A DNA stretch of 64,000 bases from positions 6,322,501 to 6,386,500 of the forward strand of contig NC_090698.1 in the NCBI RefSeq assembly GCF_040954835.1, written 5' to 3'. Position numbers and translations under genes: made by a program. Source of the DNA: Lepisosteus oculatus. Its lineage: Eukaryota; Chordata; Actinopteri; Semionotiformes; Lepisosteidae. The notes under the pieces are model-generated. The model had not been told where the DNA came from, did no database searches, and saw only the letters and a list, made by a program, of their open reading frames with translations. This document shows, piece by piece, positions 10,801-21,967 of the stretch (positions within the stretch are counted from its first letter, which is position 1; each line of letters starts with the position of its first letter).

Positions 10801-13800
10801 CTCTCCTGTGAACTGTCCAGGGGCAGGCTGTCTTCTCGTTCTCACAGAGAGCGCTGACGGCACCCCCTCTCCTTCCTCTTCCTGCCTCTCTCTCTTTCCC
10901 TCCTCCTCTCGCCTCCCTGTGTGTGTGTGTGCATGTGTGTGTGTGTGCGTGCGTGCGTGCAAGCATGCACCGTGTCCGTGTCCGTGTCCAGTACTGCAGA
11001 GACTACCTGCGCTGTCACCCCTCCCACTCTCTGTGGGCTGTCGGTGTCCTGCAGTGCCCAGACTGTCTGCATCTCCCTCTCTCCCTGTTGGCTGTCTGCC
11101 TTGGAGCGGTGTCGCTGTTTTTGCAGCGTGTCTGTATTCAGTCTCTCTCTCCCTCTCAGGGCTGCGGCGCCCAGTCAGTCTGTGAGCCCAGATTAACACC
11201 CCTGCACCCCCTTCTCTCTCTCTCTCCCCCCCCCCCCCCCCCCGCAGGGCCACATCCCCGACGCACAGCCTTCCAATCAGTTGTCAGCAAGTGAGCCCGC
11301 CGGGGTGCCCAGCAGCAGCGTGGACCTTGACTTCCTGGAGGACGATGACATTCTGGGGGGGTCGCCGGGTGGGGGAGGGGGCCCCGGGGGAGGGGCGGGG
11401 GGAGGGGGCGGGCGGAACGGCGGCGGCGGCCTCTCGGCCAACCACGACCAGCCCTGCGACATCCTGCAGCAGAGCCTGGCCGAGGCCAACATCACGGAGC
11501 AGAGCCTCCAGGAGGCCGAGGCCGAACTGGACCTGGGCTCCTTCGGCCTGCCGGGCTTGACCCAGGTGGTCCAGACCTTGCCGGACCCAACCCTGGTGGC
11601 GTCGGCCGGGGCCGGCGGGGTGGGCGTGGGGATCGGCGTCGGCGTGGGGGTGGGTGGCTCCGCCCAGATCTTCCCGGGGGCGGCGGCCAATTCCACCGCC
11701 ACCCCCCCCAGCGCCACCCCGGACCTGATCGCGCCCGTCCTGGCGCAGCCGGGCCTCCAGCTGCAGCCCCAGATGATGAGCAAGACCATCAGCGTCCAGC
11801 CCTTCATGCAGCAGGTGGGGCTGGGCAACGTCACCCTGCTGTCCAACGGCGGCCAGGCCGGGCACCTGGGCATCGGCCAGATCCAGGTCGTCGGGCAGCC
11901 CACGGTGATGACGATTAACCAGTCCGGGCAGCCGATTCTGACCAAGACCATGGGCGGGTACCAGCTGCACCAGCCCGGCCCGGACACGGGGGCCGGCGGC
12001 GCCCAGGCAGGGGCAGGGGGGCCGCTGCTGATCCAGGGGGGCAAGGCGACGCTGGGGTCCCCTGCCATGAACGGCGGCAGCGGCGGCAACAGTGGCGGCG
12101 CGGTCGGCGGCGGCGGCGGGGCCTCCGGCTCGGCGGGGCTCGTGGGCTTCGCGGGCACGCCTCTCGGCGCGGGAATCGGGGTTCCCGGCGCGGGCCAGCC
12201 CCCGACGTTGACTCAGGGCCCCATCATGCAGAACGTCATCATCCAGCGCACGCCCACCCCCATCCAGCCCAAGCCCCCCCAGGGGGGCGGCGGGGGCGTC
12301 ATCCAGCCCAGGCTGTACCAGATCTCCCCGAAACCGCAGTACGGGGCGGCCCAGCCGGCGCCACAGCAGAACCCGCAGCAGCAGAACCAGCAGAATCAGC
12401 CGCCGCCGCAGTCACAGCAGCAACAGCAACAGCAGCAGCAGCAGCTGGGGACGGCCGCCCACTCCTTGCAGAACGACGCTGGGAAAGCTCTGGGGCTGCA
12501 GCAGGGGCAGGTCCCTGTTTCGGCGCCCCAGAACGTGGCCTTCATGACGGGCAAGCCCGGCGCGAACGTCGTCCTGAGCGCGGCGCAGCAGGGGGCGCAG
12601 TTCTCGCCGGCCTTCATCAAGCAGCAGGGGCCGCACGCCGCGGGGAAGCCGGTCAGCCTGCACCTGCTCAACCAGGGCGGGAGCATCGTCATCCCCTCGC
12701 AGACCGTCCTGCAGGGGCAGAACCACCAGTTCCTGCTGCCGGGCCAGCTGTCCCAGCTCCAGGCGGGGGGCCAGATCCTGACCCAGCACCCCGGGGGCCA
12801 CATCATCACCAGCCAGGGCCCCGGGGGACAGCTGATCGCCAACCAGATCCTCGCCACCAACCAGAACCTCAACCTGGGGCCCGTGTTGACTTCTCAGGGG
12901 CCCTCTGGCACCGCCCACATCCTCTCCGGGCCCATCCAGCTCCAGCCCGGTCAAATGGGACACCACACCCTCTTCCAGATGCCGGTTTCGCTGGCCCAGC
13001 CCCAGGCGCAGGCCCACCACCCCGCGGGACACGCGCAGACGGTCATCCAGGGCATGATCCCCAACTCTCTGACCATGCTGAGCCAGGTGGACAGCATGGG
13101 CGCCGCCATCAGCCTGCAGCCCACCCCACAGCAGCAGGCGGGCGGTATCCCCAGCAACAGCGCCGGAGGGGCGGCAGTGGCAGCCCAGTGCCAGCAGGGG
13201 GAGACTGTTGCCGTGCTGGGGGGCGGCGCCGAGCAGGCCGCCCACCCCTCTGTCCCTCCCCCTCCCTCCATCCTCACGGTCCAGACCGCCCCCTCCATCC
13301 CCGTCTCAATCTCGTCCTCCTCTTCGTCCTCCTCTCCATCCCCCGCCGCTGCCTCCTCCTCCATCTCTTCCTCCGCCCCCCCCTCCTCTGCCCTGCCGCC
13401 CTCTGCCCCCCAGCACAGTCCCGGGAAGCTGATTCTCGCCCCCCAGGGTCCCAGCATGATCCTCAGCCACGAGCCTCTTCACATGTTCCTGCAGCAGGTC
13501 AGTGCGTCCGACGTGTGCGTGTGCGTCCGACGTGTGCGTGTGCGTCCGACGTGTGCGTGTGCGTGTGCGTGTGCGTCCGACGTGTGCGTCCGACGTGTGC
13601 GTCCGACGTGTGCGTGTGCGTGTGCGTGTGCGTGTGCGTGTGCGTGTGCGTGTGCGTGTGCGCGCCTGCGCGGGAGCTGCTGTTCCAGCTGAAACCTCAA
13701 GGCGATTGTGCGCCGGCTCAGAATCGGCCAGAGGGAGGCGCCCATGCGCTGGGAAACAGCAGAAGGGCTGGGAGGGCGTTGAGGTGCTCGAGCAGTGGGT

Positions 13801-16800
13801 TCCCAGTTCAAACCCCCCCCCCCACACACAGCTGTGCCACGGTGAGCCTCGCCCCCAGCCAGACAGGCTGGCGAAGGAAGCGGGCGCGCCACAGAGGGAG
13901 CGATGGCTCACGCTTGGCTTGCGGTTTATTCCCAGGTGTTCGAGCAGCAGGCTGGCGGCTTAGGAAGATGCACAAAAGGCTAATAGTGTCCAAATCTAGT
14001 GCCCCTCTGAGCCCCGGGCAGGGAAGGTCGCTCCCACACGCCGACTCTGGGGTCACAAGAGCTCAGGTTGCCCAGCCTGGCACAGCGCTGTAGAAAATTC
14101 ATTGCCCGCTGTGAGCTGGCACTGAGAGCTCAGTGCCTGGAATGCACTGTGGTCTGCTCTCCAGGGTCTCGCAGAGAGTTTGAGCTGGGACAGGGCCACT
14201 CCTCCCTCCCAGAGCAAGGTGGCAGTGCCTGGAAACTTGTACCCGGGCGGATTAGTGCAGAGTGGTCCAATGACGCGTTGATTATCAAAAGTGGCAAAGC
14301 CCTAGAAAAACTGGTGAGTGAATAGGGCCCTTCTGTATTAAAACGGAGTAGCTCTTTGCCCTCAGTCATGGCTTGAGTTCTGTGTGCCAGCCACTGCCAC
14401 TTCATCTTGGGAGGAAGTGGTGATGTGTGCAAGTATGTTTTTTTTGAGAGATGTTTTAACTTTCCTCTCTGTTGAAATAAACCCTGATCTTAGTTTTGTG
14501 GATATTTTGCCCTCCACCACCACTGGACTAAAACCCTGCCCCCCTCCGACCCCCTCCCTCCTTAATCCATCCCTCCCCCATCAGGACCAGCAGCACCAAT
14601 CAGAGAGCACTCAGCCCCCTTCTGTGTGTGTCCCCGCCTCTGTCATCGTCAGCAGCACCGAAGGTCCGGCCCCGTCTGGCCGTGACAGCCTGGGACAGAG
14701 CTCCGCCCCCTCTCTTGGCCCTGCCCACAAGGTGTATCAGGTAGACAAGACCCTTCCCCTAGCTCCTCATACCTGCTGCTTCACTTAAAACCTGCCCCTG
14801 CTCCAAGCAGAGTAAAGCTGTACTGTACCCACTCTCTCCCTCCCTCTGTTCCTGCGCTGATAGTGCTGTCACTAAAACAGCATCACTGTGTACCTTGCTG
14901 TCCTTCTCTGTTACAAGCCACTCTGTGCTGTTCTGGTCTCTCCTCCACACCCACCTTCCTTTTTCTTCTCTGGTACTCCTTGCCTCTCTCTACTCCTGTC
15001 TTTCCTGTGGTTTACCTGCGTGCTGCGTACACGTCTTGCCTGCCTGCCTGTGTTATTCCTGGGTGTCCGTGCTCATGAGCCCAGCACTGCAGGCGGTCTG
15101 TCTGGCTCAGGTGTCCCAGCAGGGCTTTGGGATTTGTGGCCTGTGACTGCGCTGAGGTGCAGATGTAAACTGAGGAGCCTTTCTGATTCTAAGCAGGTCA
15201 GCCTGTGCTCTTTTTCTGCCCTCGAGTGCCCTGTCACGGTGCCCGGGCTTTGCCTGGCAAGTGGTAGCGAGCTCGCGCCGTGGTGAGCCGGGACACGGCA
15301 GATGCTGGTGTAGGGCCTGATGCAGACGCCAGCGAGGAAGGCTGACGCTTTGGACATTTTGGGAGCATGGGCGGGCTGTTTCTTGAGGGGTGCACGCTGC
15401 TTTTCGAGGGGGCTGTGTGCGTTTCCAGGGTGCTTGTGAAGTTAGCGGTCGGGGACACGATGGCACTGTGAAGCGAAGGAAAGTGGGGCTCAAACCTGTG
15501 GGCGCCGTAGCTGTCCGCCGTAGCAGGCAACACCCCGGGACCTGCAGCAGTGTTAATAAGCTCTGTGGCATCTCAACAGGCGGCTAGTCTAGAATTTTGG
15601 CTGTTTCCGAGAGTCACTGCGATTCGAGGGAGAGATTGACTAGAAGGGGCAGCAAGGATGCCCGGGTTCGAGAGCAGGGGCAGGTGGGCAGGTGGGCAGG
15701 CGGGCAGGCGGGCAGGCGGGCAGGGTGTTGTGTCTGGTGTGTGAGAGCACAAAAGACAGAGTGGCGCAGAGCTCTACGGAGGGGGAGGAGAGTGGCAAGG
15801 CTCTGTACCTGCCAGCGTCAATCAGCACACGGAGCTCGTCTCCAGTCCTGCACTCCTCCCCTGTTTCCTGCCTCCACCACTGGCTAGCAGCCTGTTTCCT
15901 TCTCCCATCCCATCACGCTGCCCCAGTTTGTCTCTTCCTCCCCCACTGGCACTCCCCTCTCCCCGCAGTGCCCCCCCCATCTCCTTGTCCCGTTCGCTGC
16001 TGGTTCTGATCCCTCTGTCCTTCGCTGTGCCCCTCCTTCCCCACACACGCCCCCTTAGCGTCTCCCAGGCCGAGCCCCCTCCCTCCTTCCCCGACAGCGC
16101 TCCTCGGTGTTGAGCTGTACCCCACAGCTCGCCGAAGAAGTATAGTAGTGCATCTATTCTGTTCCTTAATACAGTCACAGCGCACAGGGTTAAAGCTGGT
16201 CAATAATGAAGCTTCCTTTTGCTCGATGCAAAATATGAAACAGAGTTTTAAATGCATGACACTGCAAATAACTTTGCACTTCTGCTTGTGCACAGTATGT
16301 TGCACATTTCTGCATATGGCATGGTAAGAGGTAACGCACTACAGTATACAAATGATGGTGAAAAGCTGCTTTTGCACAGCAGCATACAGTAGTTTCTGCA
16401 GTTTGTCTTTTGCGCCAAATGCTGCTTTATGGCTCGTTTGTGATTAGAGGGGCTAAGGGTTTGCGAATCGGTGGGCGAAGGATCGGCCCAGAGCGAGGGC
16501 CGGCCGTGCCTGGTCGGACCTACAGGGTCTCGCGTGGCGGGGGCCAGCTCTCTGCTGACGCCACTCCCTGCAGCGCCGATCTCGTGCCTTCCAGTTGCGT
16601 GTGAGAGCTCCACCTCCGGGGCTGGGCGTCCTGTTTACAGGGAGGCCACAGGATCAGGACGCTGCACATTGGTGGTGGTGGTGGGATTCCCCATTACCTG
16701 GAAAGCGCTTTAAGTGGCGTGCCCAGGAAAGCGCTATATAAGTGTAGATCGGCTATGCCAACGCTTTCGGTGGTCCGTCGCCTTCTCATTGCTTCGTCGC

Positions 16801-19800
16801 AGTTGTCGTCCTGTTTGCCGCAGCCTTGCTAAGGGTGGGCACACTGTGGGGGGGGAGGATCGTCTCGGTGTCCTTGCTGATGGGGTCCGCGGAGTTTTTG
16901 CGCTTGACCCTTTTCCCCGGGAGGTCCGTCTCCTGCTCCGCACGCGGCGTGTGGTCCGGTTTCCGATCCGACGAGGGTCCGAGCTCTGCCCGCCAGGTTG
17001 GAGATGGAGATGCTGAAAAAATAGTTTGCGCGCGCGTGTGTGAGAGTCCAGGTTCGTGCTGCTGCGTGCACTCAGGCAAGAGTGTGTGCGTCTCGGCTCA
17101 TCTTGTGCTGAAATGAAAACAAAAATTGTTCGCATTTTAATGACTAATGACCGAGGACAGGCAATGGGCTGATATGCTTCGGGAGCCGTCGCCGAATTGT
17201 AAGCCCGTTTTCAGCGGCGGTTCCCGAGAGCAGGCGGTCAGGATCCCCGTCCTCGGCCTGTCCGTGAAGCCCGTGGTGCGACCTGACCTTTTAGCAGCCG
17301 AAAAGCAGAAACACAGAGGCACGCTTGTTGTGGGAAAGAGGACCGATTATCGCAGCAAAGTGTGATACAGTGCGGCGCTCCAGGTGTCAAGCATGGCCTG
17401 ATGCAGATGCTCGCTGCATGCAAGGATGACCGTGGCTTAATAAAGGGCAGGGTTTTGCGAGCGAGGATTGCGATCGGCTGCCATTTGTCGCTGTGTGCTG
17501 TGCTTGCGTTTCCGCCTTGTCTCATATTTCTCCCCCCCTTCTGCCTTTCCCGAACAGATCCCCTCGACGGGACACCAGCAGCAGCCGAAAATCCTGGGGT
17601 CGTCCCCCTCACACTCCCTGCAGCCTCACGGCACCCCCACCTCTCTGTCGGACAGCCCCCAGCCACCCCTGCAGCCTTCCCCCCTTGTCTTGGGGCAGCA
17701 GATGCAGTCGCCCCACCAGTCTCGCCCCCCGTCGCAGCCCCAGCCCCAGTCGCGCCCCCCCTCGCGCTCCTGCACCCCGTCCTCCCTGCCCCCGCTCTTC
17801 ATCATCCACAACCAGATCGGGGGGTCCCCTCAGCACACACCCCAGCAACACCCCGTGCAGCTACCACAGCAACAGTCCCAAACGCAGCCTCGGCCCCCCT
17901 CCTTCCAGCAGGACGTGGCCACGCTCGCCACTTCGTCTTCCTCCTCCTCCTCCATCGCCCCCTCCTCCTCCCCCAAGCCGCCCGCACCCCCCGCCCCCAC
18001 GCTGCAGTTCCAGTTCACAGCGCCACCCCCGGGCTCAACAGGGAAACAGCAGCTTGGCCTGCAGAGCCTGACGGTGGAGCAGCAGCACTCGCTCCAGCTG
18101 GTGGGGGCTCAGCTGCAGACGCTGTCGGCCATCGCACAGCCCTCCACCCACCAGAAACAGCTGCTGGACAAACTGCAACAGGTACAGCAGTCTGTGTCTG
18201 TCTGTGTCTGTCTGTGTCTGTCTGTGTCTGTCTGTGTCTGTCTGTCTGTGTCTGTCTGTGTCTGTCTGTGTCTGTCTGTGTCTGTGTCTGTGTCTGTGTC
18301 TGTGTCTGTGTCTGTGTCTGTGTCTGTGTCTGTGTCTGTGTCTGTGTCTGTGTCTGTGTCTGTGTCTGTGTCTGTGTCTGTGTCTGTGTCTGTGTCTGTG
18401 TCTGTGTCTGTGTCTGTGTCTGTGTCTGTGTCTGTGTCTGTGTCTGTGTCTGTGTCTGTGTCTGTGTCTGTGTCTGTGTCTGTGTCTGTGTCTGTGTCTG
18501 TGTCTGTGTCTGTGTCTGTGTCTGTGTCTGTGTCTGTGTCTGACTGGTTTTAAGACATGCTAGAGATCCATGCAAATTGTGAACACCGGACAACCATGCT
18601 GGTTTAGTCTGTAATAATAATGATGATGATTATTCCTTACACTTACGTAGCACTTTTCTGGACACTCCACTCAAAGCGCTTTACAGGCAATGGGGAATCC
18701 TGCTACCACCACCAGTGTGCAGCCCCACCTGGATGATGCGACGGCAGCCAGAGTGCGCCAGTACTCTCCCCACACACCAGCTCTCAGTGGGAGGAGAGCA
18801 GAGTGATGAAGCCAGTTCAGAGATGGGGATTATTTGGGAAGTTTTGCCGGGACAAGAAGCGGTAACATCGCCCCCTGCGATTTTTAATGACCGCAGTCAG
18901 GATCTCAGGTTTCACTACTCTTCCGAAAGACGGCGCCTTTTCACAGAATAGTGTCCGCATCACTATCCTGGGGCATTAGGACCCACTCAGACTGCAGGGT
19001 GAGCGCCCCCTACTGGCCCCACTTGCACCTCTTCCAGCAGCAACCAGCTTTCCCAGGAGACTCCCATTCAGGAACTGCCCAGGCTCACACCTGCTGAGCT
19101 CCAGTGGGCTGCCAGCTGGGAGCCGCAGGGTGATACGGCTACTTTCTGTGTGTTTTTGTGTAAGCTTGTAGAAGCTCCCGCCTCACGTTGTTTTCCACTC
19201 TTTCTCAGTTTCAGCACAGTATTATCCTCCAGCCGAATCAGCAGGCTCCACCCCCGTCGCTGTCCTCCAATCAGTTCAGCCCTCAGCAAGAGCCGCCCCC
19301 TGCCCAGGCTGTGACATCATCGCCAGGCAACAGTGCTCCTGCCCAGCTAGCCTCTCTGCTCCAGCAGACCTCGGTTCTGGTGAAGACTCCACCCTCGAGT
19401 GAGTTGGACACACCCACCATTGTGCATCAGTGCATCAGTGCACTGTCATTGTATTAACACACTGATGCACAAGGAGACCGTTTTGACACACTGCCACTGG
19501 CTAACTGAGGCACTGCTCTGCTGCACTGCTGCACTGCTTCTGAGACACAGACAGCGAAACACAGAAACACTGTTCTGATGCACTGGTGTACAAACAATAA
19601 GATACAGACACGAGTACACAGGAACATTGAACTGACACACTGGGACACAGATAACCAGCACACATCAGCACTGAACTGACACACTGAGACACAGATAACC
19701 ACCACACAGCAACACTGAACTGACACACTGAGACACAGATAACCAGCACACAGCAACACTGAACTGACACACTGAGACACAGATAACCAGCACACAGCAA

Positions 19801-20097
19801 CACTGAACTGACACACTGGGACACAGATAACCAGCACACAACAACACTGAACTGACACACGGAGACACAGATAACAGGAATGCTGTTTATAATCTTCATG
19901 CTTCCCCTCTCTCTCTATAGTGCCAAGTGAAGTGAAGGTTTTCTCAGGGGCCCCAGGATCAGCGGGGGCCACAGTCAAGCAAGCGGGTCCTCCAGTGGCC
20001 CTCGGACAGACAGTACAGGTGAGTGACCAACACTGACCCTCAGCAACCAGCTGCTCCTCTATCACATTGCGAACATAAATGAGTCAGAAAATTATGA

Positions 20098-20146
<49 letters not shown>

Positions 20147-21936
20147 TTCTTAAACTCATTTAGAGCTTTTCTGGGCACTCCAATCAAAGTGCTTTACAGG
20201 CAATGGGGAATCCCACTGCCGCCACCAATGTGCAGCCCCACCTGGATGATGCGACAACAGCTATAGTGCACCAGTACGCTCCCCACACACCAGCTCTCAG
20301 TGGGGAGAACAGAGTGATGGAGCCAGTTCAGAGATGGGGATTATTAGGAGGCCATGACTGGTAAAGGCCAGGGGGAAATTTGGCCGGGATGCCAGGGTAA
20401 CACCCCTACTCTTTTTGAGAAACACCCTGAGAAAGGATATATAAGAAGCAGTGTGTTTAAGCTCTTCCCTCTCCTTCTCATCGCGATCGCTCTGCCTCTC
20501 CTTCCTCCCTCTGCAGCCGAAGCCTGGCGTGATCAGCACAGTGGGCGGGCTCTCTTTGGGGAAGGGGGGTCTACAGATCCAGGTTTTGGGGACAGGGCTC
20601 CCACAGATGACAGCAGCCCAGCCCTCTGTCCCAACACAGACACAGGTGAGGGAAATGATGTGGGAACCCCACCCCCCCAAAAAAAAAAACAGTTGTATAT
20701 GACAGTGTTGCTGTTTAGTGTGTTCTTTTCTGACACCTGATAGCATGGCGTAGCTGCGGTTTCCTTACGGTTTACTTTATTGCTGTGCTGCAGCAACTGT
20801 ACGTCTCACTAAGTCGTGCAGTAGCAGCTGTCAGTGTGGCACAGCTGTTGTGCACCTGGAGGTGTTGTCTGACACACTTGTGTTTCTGCCCTCACAGCCT
20901 GCATCTCTCAAGAGGCCTTTCAGCCTCCAGCCCAGCAAGGAGGCCAGGTGAGAGCTGTGTGTTGGGACTGTGTGTGGGGCTCTGCGCCCTGGGCACTGGG
21001 CATGTGTGTTGCTTTCTGTATTGTGTATGTGTGTGAGTGTGTACTTGTGTTGCCCTGTACTTCTTGGGCATATCTTGGTGTACTGAAACGGACGAATTGT
21101 CTTCCTTGTTCTCCCTTACTGTCGCCGTCTATCCTTCTCTCCATCTCTCTCCCTCCTTCCCCATTTTCTCTCTCTCCCCATCTCTCTCATCTCTCTCTGT
21201 CATCTCCATGTCTTTCCATCTCTCCCTCCTTCCCCATTCTCTCTCTCTCTCCACCTTTCTCTCCTCTCTCCCCCCCCCCCTCTTCCTCTCTGTCCCCCTC
21301 TCTTTCTCAATTTAATTCAATTCAAGGTGCTTTATTGGCATGACCGATGAGTACAATCAGTGTTGCCAAAGCAAAACGAATACAATTCACGTAAAACAGA
21401 AGAGAAATCTACAGCCATTTACAACAAGGCCTGTCTCTCCCCGCTGTGTCTCAGGATGCTGGAACAGCTCCGTAAGCAGCAGGGATCCGTGCTGCACCCT
21501 GATTACCAGTCTCCATTCCGCTCCTTCGAGGACGCTCTGTACCGCCTGCTGCCCTACCACCTGTACCAGGGCACCGACTCCTCCAACCACGATTACCAGA
21601 GAGGTGCTGCCCGAACCGACACCCCCACACCCCAGAAACACACCCCGCTTTCCCAGACACCATCCTTCTCTGAACACTTCTTCCTCTCACTGCGCTGCCT
21701 GCAGGGGGTCTGTACTGCGTGCAATCTGCCTCAGATTCCCCAGGCTGTGCAGGCCTGACCGATACATCACAGTGTTGACATCTGTAACAGAAAACATTAT
21801 TGTTTGAGAGGCTCACTCTCTCTCCAGTGTGTCTGGTGTTTGACTGTCTCTCTCTCGCCAGTTTGTGTGTGTCTGGTGTTTGACTGTCTCTCTCGCCAGT
21901 TTGTGTGTCTGGTGTTTGATTGTCTCTCTCTCACCA

Positions 21937-21967
<31 letters not shown>

